The notes: a model not told the origin generated them from the sequence alone. Positions 8,911 to 18,804 are shown, counted from the first letter of the stretch. The stretch: DNA of 64,000 nt from Thioalkalicoccus limnaeus (GCF_041197575.1 NZ_JBDKXB010000001.1:248001-312000), one strand, 5' to 3'. Translations and numbers: made by a program.

Positions 8911-9708
8911 CTAGCGCGGCCTGACGCCGAGCAGATTTCGCACTCGCCGGATCGGCGTGATGGTGACGGGGCTCTGGTCCGGACCCCGATCGAAGAAGAA
9001 GCCGGTCGAGGAACCGCCATCCAGATTCAGCGCGCGATCAACGGTCCAGTCCGTCAAGGCTCCCGGCGTTGCCAGCACGGCCGCGAGGTCGGCGAGGCTG
9101 ATTGGAGTCGGAGTGGCGCCCAGGACCCAGTGTCCGCGCCAATCGGTCGCGACGAAGGTGCGCGGCCGCGGGTCCGACGCGGACAGCCCGCGGACGGCCT
9201 GGCCATGCTCGACGAGATAGGGGCCGCTCTGCAGCAGTGCGGTGATGCCGGGATGGTCGCGGAACTGGGCGCGCCGGACCAGATGGATCCCTCGTTGATC
9301 GCTGTAAATGACCCCGCTCAGCAGCCTGGATCTTTCGAAGCGGTGGATCCGTTGTCCCTCACTGATCATCAGTCCCAGGGGCTGCCGGTCCGCGTGGAAG
9401 AAACCGCCATTGACCCCGGCGACGCTACCGGCCGCTCGAAAGGCCTCGCTCAGTCCCGGTAGCGCCGGGCGAGAGTCGGCATCCAGGTCGATGACCTCGA
9501 GGCGAAACGCACGTGACGTGAAGAAGGCCAGATGCACCGTGACCTGTTTGCCATCGTTGGCGTGCATCGCGGTGCGCTGCGCGTACGTGAGCTCAGGCGA
9601 GATCGCGAAGCGATCGATCTCGGCCGCGGCCTTCCAGTCGCCTGTCACGTTACCCGTCACGGTGGCCAGGGCGACGACGACAAGAGCATAAAATAGCGTG
9701 CGGATCAT
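8911..9708 (-). CDS. Exported phosphodiester glycosidase-family protein (NAGPA domain)
   Basis: A 265-residue protein with an N-terminal hydrophobic signal (TLFYALVVVALATVTGNV). The domain of the phosphodiester glycosidase/NAGPA family follows, with VAGVNGGFFHADRQPLGLMI and, near the C-terminus, DRALNLDGGSSTGFFF. The family cleaves sugar-phosphodiester bonds in cell-surface polymers. The in-frame upstream extension runs deep into parC on the other strand and is not real. It is divergent from parC, with about 150 bp between the starts. Confidence 0.85.
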   Translation of the reverse strand: MIRTLFYALVVVALATVTGNVTGDWKAAAEIDRFAISPELTYAQRTAMHANDGKQVTVHLAFFTSRAFRLEVIDLDADSRPALPGLSEAFRAAGSVAGVNGGFFHADRQPLGLMISEGQRIHRFERSRLLSGVIYSDQRGIHLVRRAQFRDHPGITALLQSGPYLVEHGQAVRGLSASDPRPRTFVATDWRGHWVLGATPTPISLADLAAVLATPGALTDWTVDRALNLDGGSSTGFFFDRGPDQSPVTITPIRRVRNLLGVRPR

Positions 9709-9858
9709 CGGTCGGCTTTGCCTGTGGTGTACGATTCCCCAGTGTGGACGGCGGTGTCCCGGTTCGTCCTCGTTGAGCCGCCGCTTCGCCGGGACATGGT
9801 GACACCTCGGCGCGCCGACGGAAAGGCTGAGTAACGACCCTCTGACCCTGGACAGGAT

Positions 9859-12114
9859 ATGACGCACAGTCAGCAATACAATCACGAGGGCGTCGAACGG
9901 ATGCCGCTCGTGGCCTTCAGCGAAAAGGCCTATCTCGACTATTCGATGTACGTGATCCTCGACCGGGCCTTGCCCCACGTCGGAGATGGTCTCAAGCCGG
10001 TGCAGCGGCGCATACTCTATGCGATGTCGGAGCTGGGGCTCAGCGCGGCGGCCAAGTTCAAGAAGTCGGCACGCACGGTCGGCGATGTCCTGGGTAAATT
10101 CCATCCGCATGGTGATAGCGCCTGTTACGAGGCCATGGTCCTGATGGCCCAGTCTTTCAGCTATCGCTACCCATTGATCGATGGCCAGGGCAACTGGGGT
10201 TCGCCGGACGACCCGAAATCCTTTGCCGCGATGCGTTACACGGAGGCGCGGATGACGCCTTATGCCGGGGTGCTGCTCGCCGAGGTCGATCAGGGCACCG
10301 TCGATTGGCAGCCGAATTTCGATGGCACCCTCGAGGAACCCGTGCTGCTGCCCGCGCGGCTCCCCAACCTGTTGCTCAATGGCGCCACCGGGATCGCCGT
10401 CGGCATGGCGACCGATATCCCGTCCCACAACCTGCGCGAGGTGGCGCGCGCCTGTATTCATCTGCTCGAACACCCGGATGCGAAGATCGCCGATCTGTGC
10501 GCTCTGATCCCGGGACCGGATTTCCCAACGGCCGGCGAGATCGTCACCGGCCCGGACGAGCTGCGCCGCATCTACGAAACCGGCGGTGGGTCGGTGCGCC
10601 AGCGCGCGTGCTATGAGCTCGAACAGGGTGATATCGTGATCACGGCCCTGCCGTATCAGGTCTCCGGCAATCGCATCATGGAACAGATCGCCGCGCAGAT
10701 GGTGGCCAAGAAGCTGCCGATGATCGAGGACTTGCGCGACGAATCCGATCACGAAAACCCGACCCGACTGGTCATGGTACCGCGCTCGAATCGAGTCGAT
10801 GTCGAGCGCCTTATGTCGCACCTCTTCGCGACGACCGACCTGGAGCGCAGCTATCGGGTCAACCTCAACCTGATCGGCCTCGACGGTCGGCCGCGCGTGA
10901 TGAATCTCAGGGAGATCCTGAGCGAATGGCTCACGTTTCGTCAGCTTACGGTCCGGCGCCGCTTACAGCACCGTTTGGATCAGGTCCTCGCCCGCCTGCA
11001 CCTGGTCGCGGGTTTGCTGATCGCGCTGCTCAACCTCGATGAAGTGATTCGCATCATTCGCACCGAGGACGAGCCCAAGCCGGTGCTGATGGACCGCTTC
11101 GGGCTGACGGACCTCCAGGCCGACTACGTGCTCAACACGCGGTTGCGCCAGCTCGCGCGCCTCGAGGAGCTCAGGATCCGCGCCGAACAGGACGACCTGG
11201 CCGCCGAGCGCGACCGATTACAGCAACTCCTCGGGTCCGCCGCGGCCTTGAATCGATTGATCCGCCATGAGATCGCCGCAGATGCCGAACGCTTCGGAGA
11301 CGCCCGCCGTGCCCCGCTCGTGCTCCGTCCCGCGGCGGCGGCGATCGATGACAATGAGCTCGCGCCGGCCGAGCCGCTCACCGTCGTGCTGTCCGAGAAG
11401 GGTTGGGTACGCGCCGCGAAAGGTCATGACATCGATCCGGCCGGGCTCGGTTACCGGGGCGGGGATCGGTTTCTCGGCGCGGCCCGGGTCCGCAGCAGCC
11501 AGCCCGTCGTCTTCTTCGACTCCACCGGGCGCAGCTATTCGCTGGCGGCGCATACGTTGCCCTCCGCGCGCGGTCAGGGCGAGCCGCTGACGGGTCGGCT
11601 CGATCCCCCGGCCGGCGCCCATTTCGTCGCGGTGCTTGGCGACGAGCCGCAGCGCCGTTTCGTCATGGCCTCCGATGCGGGCTATGGCTTCCTCGCGCCG
11701 CTCGAGGCGCTGTATGCCAAACCGAAGGCCGGCAAGGCGGTGCTGACCTTGCCGCCGGGCGCCCGGGTCTTGCCGCCAGCCGCGGTGGCGGATCCAACCA
11801 CCGACCAAGTAGCGGTCGCCACCAACGCGGGCCACCTGTTGGTCTTTGCGATCAGCGACCTGCCGGAGCTGTCACGCGGTAAGGGTAACAAGCTGATCGC
11901 GATTCCGGCCGCCCGACTCGCGGCGCGCGAGGAGTTCGTCGTGGCGGTTGCGGTACTGTCCGCGTGCGCCAGCCTGGTGATCCACTCGGGCAAACGGAGT
12001 TTTACGTTGAAACCAACCGATATCGCGCACTATCGGGGTGAGCGCGGACGGCGGGGAAGGCTGCTGCCGCGGGGTTTCCAGCGGGTCGATGGGCTGGCCG
12101 TCGGTGGGAGCTGA
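9859..12114 (+). CDS. parC: DNA topoisomerase IV subunit A
   Basis: A 751-residue ParC, matching the E. coli length of about 752. The N-terminal breakage-reunion domain shows LDYSMYVILDRALPHVGDGL, KSARTVGDVLGKFHPHGDSA with the quinolone-region residues, and the catalytic Tyr of AAMRYTEARM near residue 120. The C-terminal domain has degenerate beta-pinwheel repeats. The enzyme decatenates chromosomes with ParE. An ACAGGAT ribosome-site-like sequence precedes the ATG. It appears to be transcribed alone; parE is not in this window. Confidence 0.97.
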   Translation: MTHSQQYNHEGVERMPLVAFSEKAYLDYSMYVILDRALPHVGDGLKPVQRRILYAMSELGLSAAAKFKKSARTVGDVLGKFHPHGDSACYEAMVLMAQSFSYRYPLIDGQGNWGSPDDPKSFAAMRYTEARMTPYAGVLLAEVDQGTVDWQPNFDGTLEEPVLLPARLPNLLLNGATGIAVGMATDIPSHNLREVARACIHLLEHPDAKIADLCALIPGPDFPTAGEIVTGPDELRRIYETGGGSVRQRACYELEQGDIVITALPYQVSGNRIMEQIAAQMVAKKLPMIEDLRDESDHENPTRLVMVPRSNRVDVERLMSHLFATTDLERSYRVNLNLIGLDGRPRVMNLREILSEWLTFRQLTVRRRLQHRLDQVLARLHLVAGLLIALLNLDEVIRIIRTEDEPKPVLMDRFGLTDLQADYVLNTRLRQLARLEELRIRAEQDDLAAERDRLQQLLGSAAALNRLIRHEIAADAERFGDARRAPLVLRPAAAAIDDNELAPAEPLTVVLSEKGWVRAAKGHDIDPAGLGYRGGDRFLGAARVRSSQPVVFFDSTGRSYSLAAHTLPSARGQGEPLTGRLDPPAGAHFVAVLGDEPQRRFVMASDAGYGFLAPLEALYAKPKAGKAVLTLPPGARVLPPAAVADPTTDQVAVATNAGHLLVFAISDLPELSRGKGNKLIAIPAARLAAREEFVVAVAVLSACASLVIHSGKRSFTLKPTDIAHYRGERGRRGRLLPRGFQRVDGLAVGGS

Positions 12115-12337
12115 TCGCGGCCACGGGTCTGGCGACTTCGGCGTGTCATAGGCGTAGGAACGAGCGTGCTGCGATATTGAGGAGTGGTCGAGACTGGTGT
12201 AACCTCGCACCCAAGGGCGCCGGTGCGATTACGCGATGATGGGTCTTCGATTTGGAGCTGGGATAAGGAGGTTGCCGGAACAGGGAGTCGCCGATCAACA
12301 CCTCTCGTGGTCATCCATAGCGGGCGCGAGGAACGTT

Positions 12338-12865
12338 ATGAGATTGTGGCTACAGCAACTGAATGAACTGGAAGTCCCGTTTTGCCGCGCCTGGTCCTGC
12401 TCGATCGAGCGGCGCTGGGTGCACCGCCCGTTTGCGGTGGTCAGTCGCCTTGGCGACGGCGTCTTCTGGTATGGCCTGATCGCCGTGCTGATCCTGATCA
12501 AGGGTCGTGAGGGACTCGCGGTCGGGTTGCACATGCTGGCCACCAGCTTTGTCGCCTTGGTGCTCTACAAGTCGCTGAAACACGCGACACGCCGCGAGCG
12601 GCCTTGCCATTACGCGGTCGGCATCGTTCAGGGCGCGCCACTTCTCGATCGGTACAGCTTTCCATCGGGCCATACGTTGCAGGCGGTCGTGTTCACGACG
12701 GTCGCCGTGTTCTATTACCCCGGCCTCGCGCTGATCCTGGTTCCGTTCACCTTGCTGGTGGCCAGTTCGCGCATCGTCCTCGGTTTGCATTATCCGAGTG
12801 ATGTGCTCGTGGCCAGCATTCTCGGGCTGACGCTGGGCTACACGAGCATCGTGGTGCTGCGCTGA
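12338..12865 (+). CDS. PAP2-family membrane phosphatase
   Basis: A 175-residue integral membrane acid phosphatase of the PAP2 family. It carries the three phosphatase motifs: K-x6-RP in KHATRRERP, PSGH in SFPSGHT, and SRxxxGxHYPSD in SRIVLGLHYPSD. Several hydrophobic segments are visible (LIAVLILIK, LHMLATSFVALVLY, ALILVPFTLLVA). It probably dephosphorylates lipid phosphates such as undecaprenyl pyrophosphate or phosphatidic acid. The ATG at 12338 has a GAGGAA five bases upstream. Confidence 0.9.
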   Translation: MRLWLQQLNELEVPFCRAWSCSIERRWVHRPFAVVSRLGDGVFWYGLIAVLILIKGREGLAVGLHMLATSFVALVLYKSLKHATRRERPCHYAVGIVQGAPLLDRYSFPSGHTLQAVVFTTVAVFYYPGLALILVPFTLLVASSRIVLGLHYPSDVLVASILGLTLGYTSIVVLR

Positions 12866-12938
12866 AACCATCGCATCTGCCGATCGACGGGCGGGCGCAG
12901 GCACCATAGCCCTGCACCCGCCGCCGACGGTCAGCAGA

Positions 12939-12961
12939 CCGGGCCATTCGACCCGGCCCGG
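12939..12961. terminator. GC hairpin between convergent genes, possible terminator
   Basis: A perfect 7-bp inverted repeat (CCGGGCC, nine-base loop, GGCCCGG) lies between the ends of the PAP2 gene (plus) and btuB (minus). There is no T-run on either side. It could be a bidirectional transcript end or a chance GC-rich hairpin. Confidence 0.35.
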
Positions 12962-12989
12962 GAATGCGCCGCGTGCACCCGCATCCGCG

Positions 12990-14840
12990 TCACGGGCCGT
13001 AGCGCAATGTGACGAACAGGCTCCGACCCGGTTGCCGGTACCAGGCCGTCGTCTCATAGTCTTCGTCGAATAGATTCTCGAGGCGTCCCTGCAGTGCGAG
13101 CGACGGGGTGAATCGGTACTCGGCGCGCACATCGACCAAGGTGTAAGGGTCCAGCTTGACGGTATTGGCCAAGTCGTCGAAACGGCGACCGGCGAAGAAC
13201 AGCGACCCGCCCACCTGCCACCGTCCGACGCGGCGATCGAGGTCCAACGCGATGCTCTGTTCCGGCCGCCGGGGCAGTAGGTTTCCGTTGTTCGGGCTGG
13301 CTCCGCGGTTTCGGGCATCGAGCAGCGTCAGGTTCGCATTCAGATTCCAATCGTACACGCGTGTGGTGAGCAGTCCTTCGAGCCCGCGCAGGCGCGCACG
13401 GTCGATGTTCGCCGGAGCCCAGAGCAGGGCATCGTAGGCGATCAGGTCGTCGACATCGGTCTGATAGAGGTTGATGGCCCACTGCGTTGCCCGGTGGTCC
13501 CCGGACAGGCCGATCTCGAGGCTGCGGGATGTCTCGGGCTCGAGGTTCGGGTTGCCGAAGCCGGGGAAATAGAGCTCGTTGAAGGTCGGGGCCTTGAAGG
13601 CGGTGCCATAGGATGCCGCGAAACGCAGGCCGGCCGGCAACCTGTAGCCCCAGGCCAGGCTGCCGGTCGTTTCGCCGCCGAACTGCTGGTTTTCGTCGTG
13701 GCGGAGGCTGATCTGGGCGTTGCTGGCACCGAATTGCCCCAAGTATTCGGCGAACACCCCGGTGTTGTCGCGGCTGTTTCGCGCGTAGGCGAGGGAACTG
13801 CCGACCTGGTCCTGTAGATAATCGACCCCGAGCACCGTCTGATGTCCGTCAGCGATCGCGATGTCGTGCTGCCACGCCAGGCTATCGCGTTGCGTCCGAT
13901 AGCGGCTCGAGAACTGGTCCTCGAAGAAGATCCGGGATTCATCCCAAGCCCGCCCGGCCGACAGCGTCATCGTCCAACGCGCCACGGGTGTCAAAGCGAT
14001 GCGTCCGCCGAGGACTTGTTGGCGATCCTTCGACTCGTCGCCGGCGAACAGGGATCCGTCGTACTCGTTCAGGCTGTCGGTTTGCAGCCATTGGACATCG
14101 AACCAGCCGAGCTCGCCGAAACGGTAACCGGCGCGGGCATTGACCGCGGCATTGCGATAGCCGTCGCGGTCGGGGTCGTCGGCGCCGCAGCCGGCAAAGG
14201 GTGTCTCGCGCCCGCGGCAGGCATCGAAACCCTTGGTGTCCTCGAGACTGACGCCCAGATCGAACCACGCATCCTGCCCGCCGCCTGATAAACCACCCGA
14301 GATGCTCGCAGTATCGTATGAGCCGGCGCCGATGCTGAATCTCGGCGTCAGGGGTCCACCGCCTTCGCGGGTACCGCCTTCGCGGGTGAAGATCTGGATG
14401 ACCCCGCCGATGGCTTCCGAACCATAGAGGCTCGAGCGTGGACCACGCACGACCTCGATGCGGTCGATGAACTCGATCGGGATCTGCTCGAAGGCCGTCG
14501 TGCCCAGCGTGGCCGAGCCGACCTTGATGCCATCGATCAGCACCAGGATCTGATCGGATTCGCTGCCGCGGATGAAGACCGAGGTGGTCTTGCCCCGGCC
14601 CCCGTTGTTGGCCAGCGCGAGCCCGGGAACCCCGCGCAACGCATCGGGCAGGGAACGAATCTGGCGGCGCTCGAGGTCCGAGCGGGTGATGACCGTGACC
14701 GACGCCAGGGTCGCCTCGGCGGTCTGCGCCGTGCGCGTCGCGGTCACGATGATCGGATCCATCTCGGTGGCGGCCTGGGCCACGACGAGGGCCGGGATGA
14801 CAACGAGCAGCCCGACGGCTGAAGGAAGGGTTGGATGCAT
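12990..14840 (-). CDS. btuB: TonB-dependent vitamin B12 (cobalamin) outer-membrane receptor
   Basis: A 616-residue TonB-dependent receptor of the BtuB type. It has a signal peptide (VGLLVVIPALVVAQA), a TonB box (PIIVTATRT) and a plug domain with RGSESDQILVLIDGIKVGS and RIEVVRGPRSSLYGSEAIGG. The barrel ends in SLFVTLRYGP. A GGAGATCC ribosome site precedes the ATG. A cobalamin riboswitch directly upstream supports cobalamin or cobinamide as substrate. No btuFCD transport genes are adjacent. The downstream neighbour is convergent. Confidence 0.93.
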   Translation of the reverse strand: MHPTLPSAVGLLVVIPALVVAQAATEMDPIIVTATRTAQTAEATLASVTVITRSDLERRQIRSLPDALRGVPGLALANNGGRGKTTSVFIRGSESDQILVLIDGIKVGSATLGTTAFEQIPIEFIDRIEVVRGPRSSLYGSEAIGGVIQIFTREGGTREGGGPLTPRFSIGAGSYDTASISGGLSGGGQDAWFDLGVSLEDTKGFDACRGRETPFAGCGADDPDRDGYRNAAVNARAGYRFGELGWFDVQWLQTDSLNEYDGSLFAGDESKDRQQVLGGRIALTPVARWTMTLSAGRAWDESRIFFEDQFSSRYRTQRDSLAWQHDIAIADGHQTVLGVDYLQDQVGSSLAYARNSRDNTGVFAEYLGQFGASNAQISLRHDENQQFGGETTGSLAWGYRLPAGLRFAASYGTAFKAPTFNELYFPGFGNPNLEPETSRSLEIGLSGDHRATQWAINLYQTDVDDLIAYDALLWAPANIDRARLRGLEGLLTTRVYDWNLNANLTLLDARNRGASPNNGNLLPRRPEQSIALDLDRRVGRWQVGGSLFFAGRRFDDLANTVKLDPYTLVDVRAEYRFTPSLALQGRLENLFDEDYETTAWYRQPGRSLFVTLRYGP

Positions 14841-14949
14841 TAGGATCTCCTCTGACCGTGCACACCCGCACGGCGGTTGCGGGCGGTCCGCGGAGGAGAA
14901 GCCTGACGCAGCGGGGACGGAGGATGACCGGACGCAGCGCCGGCCATTG

Positions 14950-15177
14950 CCCACCGCAGGACCGAGACAGCGCGACAGGCCGGTCTCCGGGCTTGCGGGG
15001 TGGAAAGCCGTAGCCTTCCCGGGACGGCGCCTTCCCATGTCGTATGGACACAGTGGCTCGAATGCCGTCCCTCATGACCCGCCTACCGTTGCGGGGGCAG
15101 CGCCGGCCTTGCGCAGCCATCGGGCTGCGCGCACCGGCTTCCCGTTCAACCCGACAAAAGGTCGGGGTACCTGTGGC
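14950..15177 (-). promoter_or_regulatory. Cobalamin (AdoCbl) riboswitch upstream of btuB
   Basis: Read on the minus strand, the segment holds the conserved pieces of the B12 riboswitch in order: GGGAAGCCGGTGCG, then GCTGCCCCCGCAACGGTA, then the B12 box GAGCCACTG (about 15051-15059), then GGGAAGGC and CCCGGAGACCGGCCTG (about 14976-14991). Imperfect outer-stem complementarity is visible near both ends. It sits about 110 bp before the btuB ATG, so it should repress btuB when cobalamin is plentiful. The exact ends are approximate. Confidence 0.93.
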
Positions 15178-15271
15178 GACGCCGGGCAGCCTAGCGGGAA
15201 GTCAGAGGCCCGTCAAATCGACATTCCGTGTCACGTCAGGGGCGATGGACGCTGATCCGGGCGCTTACTCG

Positions 15272-15625
15272 CTACGGGCGTTTCGGCGCGGTCAGTTCCG
15301 TGGCGGTTTTCAGCAGTGCCTTGCGGCCGCGGGCATCGGTCTGACGAAAACGAGCGAGCAGCGTCTGTTCCTGCTCGTCGAGAAAGGCTTCGTCGTCGAG
15401 GCACAGCAGGTAGGCCGCCGAGACGGTGCCGAGCGCCGCCGACAGGGCCTGCGCTTGCTCGAGACCCATGCGTCGGATGCCTTGCTCGTAATTGCTGATC
15501 CTGGATTTCGAGAGGCTTCCGGCGGTCCGCTCGGATAGCTGCATCAGCGAAAGCCCCTGGGCATGGCGCGCGGCGCGCAAGCGTTGACCGATACGCTGAG
15601 TCAGACCCTGTTCGGTGTTGGGCAT
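15272..15625 (-). CDS. XRE-family helix-turn-helix regulator
   Basis: A 117-residue DNA-binding protein. The HTH_3 domain occupies about residues 10-65 (RIGQRLRAARHAQGLSLMQL, then SRISNYEQGIRRMGLEQA), followed by a short helical tail that may dimerise or bind a ligand. The ATG at 15625 has a GGGAGGCAG ribosome site; a longer in-frame extension lacks one. It is oriented toward the riboswitch region. It resembles small autoregulated repressors, but its target is not evident. Confidence 0.85.
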   Translation of the reverse strand: MPNTEQGLTQRIGQRLRAARHAQGLSLMQLSERTAGSLSKSRISNYEQGIRRMGLEQAQALSAALGTVSAAYLLCLDDEAFLDEQEQTLLARFRQTDARGRKALLKTATELTAPKRP

Positions 15626-15963
15626 AAATGCTGCCTCCCGCGAGTATCGTCTGGTGGCGTTGGCGGAATCGATCCCAAACCTCGACTCGCCCGAGTGCCG
15701 TGTCAAGACAACGAGGCTCCATCGCGCCAACATCGGCATAGAGCGGACGCCCGGTCGGGCGAGACCTGGAGGCCGAGATCGGCAAAGTCACGCCGGCATC
15801 CTCGTCGCCGACCGCTGAACACGAAACCGAGCGATGGGGCAAGAGTACAGCGGCGCCTGAAAGCTGTCTACAAGCGGCGTGTTCGGTGCCGGCTCCGCTC
15901 CCATCGATGATTTGTCGGCTAAGCCCTTGGTCTATCGATATACAAGGCGTGCGACCGAGCCGC
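15626..15963. other. Intergenic region without a recognisable gene
   Basis: This 338-bp stretch lies between the XRE gene start and the end of the carotenoid oxygenase gene, both on the minus strand. The part next to 15625 should hold the XRE promoter. No conserved protein, RNA gene or convincing hairpin was seen. Confidence 0.5.
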
Positions 15964-17523
15964 CTACGGGAGGGCGGCAGCGAGGCGTCCGTGCATCGAT
16001 GCCGGCGGCCTTTCGTCAACACTCTGTCCCTGGTGACCCCAGGTTTCGTCATGGCCGATCGGGAACGAGCTGCCTGATCGCCGCGCGACCCAACAGCCGT
16101 GAAGGCCAGGTGGCACCGCATGGGGTAACCTGGCGGTGGCGACCGTGTGCAGATCCTCGGCGTCCAGAATCAGGAGTTCGGAGACGTCCTCGGTGGATCG
16201 GTAGACCAGCGTAAGGATCCAGCGCTCGCGCCCATCGTCGCCGGTGACGACGATCGGTTCGCCCGGGAGATCCCATCCGAAATCGCGGACGACGCGAGTG
16301 CCGGTGTCGGTATCGAGACGTTGCAGCGACGTCAAGACCGGGAGCGCCCTGTCGATGGGGGCGGTAAGGCTATAGATGAGCCGTCGGGGCTTGCCGAACG
16401 GGCTCGGTGCCACCCGCGGCAACTCGGCTTGGCCAGAACCGAGAGACCGACAGGTGACGGAGCCGCGCCGCGGATCGATGATCAAACGCTCCAGTCGCGG
16501 GAGGCTGCCGGGATCGGTATCCTCCAAGAAGCTCTGGACATCGGACAGCGGCGGATAGCGGCCATACCGGACCACATCGATGATGAGCGAGCCGTCATCG
16601 CCATCGAAGGACTGGGCGACATGAAACACGAAGCCCGGCTTGGTCGGGAAGATCCGAGGTGGCCCGCCATCGCGCGGCAACAGGAGGAGGCGCATCGGCC
16701 GGTCCGTGTTCAGTCGCAGCGCTGCGGCCGGTGGCGTGAGCCCGAGCAGCGCTGGCAGCGCCTCGAAATGAACCTGCGGGAGCAGAAAGGCGATCCATTC
16801 GCGGGTCACGGCGAGGTCGTGGACGAAACTGAGTCGCTCGAGCGTCACGACGCGAGGCGGCGCCATCTGACCCTGGCCGTCGACATCATAGATCAGCAGA
16901 CGGCTGGGATAACCGAACATCAGCCCAAAGGCGACCATGGCGCCGGTCTCGGGGTCGATCTTCGGGTGGGCGGTGAAGGGCATCAGTGGCGACAGTAGGC
17001 GTTCGAGCGGCGAGAAGGGGGTGCGCAACCGCCCGCCGAAGTCTTCGGTCCCCAGAGTTTCCAACGTTACCGGGTCGAGTCGATGAGGTGGGCCCCCCTC
17101 CCATAGCGCCAGCAGACGACCACCCTGCCAGATCACATTGGTGTTGGCGGCATTCTTGAATCGCGCGCGCAGGAAATTCGGCGCTAGGCCGCCTGGCCGG
17201 TTGCCGCCGAAGGCGCGGTACAGGATCTGGCCGCTGCTCTCCTCGGCCCGAAACTCCGCCGTCCGCACGAAGCGGTTGCTATACCGGGCGGCCCCATCGC
17301 GCAGTGCGAGACGAACCAGATGACCGTCGCCATCGAACCAGTGGCCGTACCTGTGACCACCGCGTTCGAAGCGACCGGGACCGTTGCGGTACAGCACACC
17401 TTCGAGTTCGATCGGTACCTGGCCGTCCACCGCGAGCGGTCGATTGGTGTGTTCCTCGGTCACGGTGCGAAACGCCGCGTCGAGCGTGTGGCGCATGCGT
17501 AGTCGGTCGAAATCTGGCAGCAT
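15964..17523 (-). CDS. Carotenoid cleavage oxygenase family protein (RPE65/CCD)
   Basis: A 519-residue non-heme iron oxygenase that cleaves carotenoids or related polyenes. The N-terminus has the family pattern (IELEGVLYRNGPGRFERGG). All four iron-ligand histidines can be placed: TAHPKID, SFVHDLAV, FVFHVAQSFD and the C-terminal PPGLHGCWV. The frame continues about 33 residues past HGCWV, where homologues usually end, so the stop may have been lost. The ATG at 17523 is preceded by a weak CGGAAG. It fits a pigment-producing organism. The substrate cannot be told from sequence. Confidence 0.9.
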   Translation of the reverse strand: MLPDFDRLRMRHTLDAAFRTVTEEHTNRPLAVDGQVPIELEGVLYRNGPGRFERGGHRYGHWFDGDGHLVRLALRDGAARYSNRFVRTAEFRAEESSGQILYRAFGGNRPGGLAPNFLRARFKNAANTNVIWQGGRLLALWEGGPPHRLDPVTLETLGTEDFGGRLRTPFSPLERLLSPLMPFTAHPKIDPETGAMVAFGLMFGYPSRLLIYDVDGQGQMAPPRVVTLERLSFVHDLAVTREWIAFLLPQVHFEALPALLGLTPPAAALRLNTDRPMRLLLLPRDGGPPRIFPTKPGFVFHVAQSFDGDDGSLIIDVVRYGRYPPLSDVQSFLEDTDPGSLPRLERLIIDPRRGSVTCRSLGSGQAELPRVAPSPFGKPRRLIYSLTAPIDRALPVLTSLQRLDTDTGTRVVRDFGWDLPGEPIVVTGDDGRERWILTLVYRSTEDVSELLILDAEDLHTVATARLPHAVPPGLHGCWVARRSGSSFPIGHDETWGHQGQSVDERPPASMHGRLAAALP

Positions 17524-17759
17524 CGATACTTCCGGGCAGCAGGTGGTGCTTGACCGCGTCGGCGAATGGCCGCGGATCATCGTTCGAACTACGGGTCCTG
17601 GCCGGTCGCGTGATGCGCGGTGCCAACCTTTGCGGCTCGTGACACCCGCTGTCGGATGTCACGCAGCCTTCGACCTTAACCCACCCGCGCTGCCAAGGAA
17701 ACGCTGGAGAAATCAGCGTTTCTCCGCTGGCACCCGTTCCCGACCCCGGGCCTCGGGGG

Positions 17760-18662
17760 TCAGTCCAGCGTCAATGCGAGCACGCCGAACAGCATCACCA
17801 GGCAAGCGAGCAGCTTGCCGACGAGGTGCCCCTCGCGGAAGAAGAAGCCGCCGAGCAGGACCGCGAACAGCCCGGCGGTTCGCTTGACGGCCATTGCATA
17901 AGACGCGAGGGTCAAACTGAGCGCGATCTGATCGGCGATACGCATCAATGCGAACAGCAACCCGAGCAATAGCAGCGGCCCGGCGACCTGGCGGACCGAT
18001 GGCGACACGAGTTCGCGATAGAATCCCGGCTCGCGAACGCTGAACAAGATGAACAGGATCAACGGATTGACGACTGCGACCATGACCGCAAAAGACAAGG
18101 GGTCGCTCAACTGGATGCCGATACGCCCGAGCGTGCTCGCCGCGGCAAAGCACGCCGACGCGATCAGCGCATACCGGCTGCCGGGGTTGGTGATCAAGTG
18201 TTGCAGCGGTCGATACCAGCGATCCAGTCCTTGACCGGCGCTCAGCCAGTAGCTGCCGACCATCAACAGGGCGATTCCAAGAAAGCCCAGGGCACCCGGT
18301 AGGCTACCAATCAATAGCCACTCGAGCAGGATCACGAAACCGGGGGTCGAGGTCATGATCGGGCCGACCAGCGACACCTCGCTTTCGTGGATCGCGTAGT
18401 TCAGCGCCCAACCGCCCAACCCCGAGGCCAGTCCGCCGAGCAGGACCGCCATCAAGTACTCGGGGCTGGACAGCGGGAAGTCGTGATACCACAGAATCAG
18501 TGGCAGGGTCACCGCGAGGCTGGCAAGATTGACGTAGATGGTCAGGACGGGCACCGGCAAGGTCAGGCTCAACCATTTCGTGGCGGCCATCCGCGACGCG
18601 TGGAAAAAGGCTGACAGCAGCGCGAAAACGACCCACAGGTGGGCGTAAGGGGCAAAATCCAT
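17760..18662 (-). CDS. EamA/DMT-family membrane transporter
   Basis: A 300-residue, about ten-helix membrane protein of the drug/metabolite transporter superfamily. Two tandem EamA halves are visible: HLWVVFALLSAFFHASRMAA, then ALIASACFAAASTLGRIGI. The C-terminus has the usual GVLALTLD-type last helix. The ATG at 18662 is used; a TTG eight codons upstream is possible. Its substrate is unknown. It is divergent from the hydrogenase protease gene. Confidence 0.82.
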   Translation of the reverse strand: MDFAPYAHLWVVFALLSAFFHASRMAATKWLSLTLPVPVLTIYVNLASLAVTLPLILWYHDFPLSSPEYLMAVLLGGLASGLGGWALNYAIHESEVSLVGPIMTSTPGFVILLEWLLIGSLPGALGFLGIALLMVGSYWLSAGQGLDRWYRPLQHLITNPGSRYALIASACFAAASTLGRIGIQLSDPLSFAVMVAVVNPLILFILFSVREPGFYRELVSPSVRQVAGPLLLLGLLFALMRIADQIALSLTLASYAMAVKRTAGLFAVLLGGFFFREGHLVGKLLACLVMLFGVLALTLD

Positions 18663-18804
18663 TGTTCGTCGTTCGTGTCGATGCAATGCACGGCACCTGG
18701 CCGGCGACTCTGGGAAGGGGCACGCCGCCGGCTGTCGGCGCGATGATCGGCCGGCGAGGATTGCCGGCGGTCCGGTTCAACGATTCAATGGGGGAGGCCC
18801 CGAG

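Noticed and set aside
9709..10821. Minus-strand extension of the phosphodiester glycosidase frame across parC
   Set aside because: It overlaps well-conserved parC sequence. A start with a signal peptide at 9708 fits the family.
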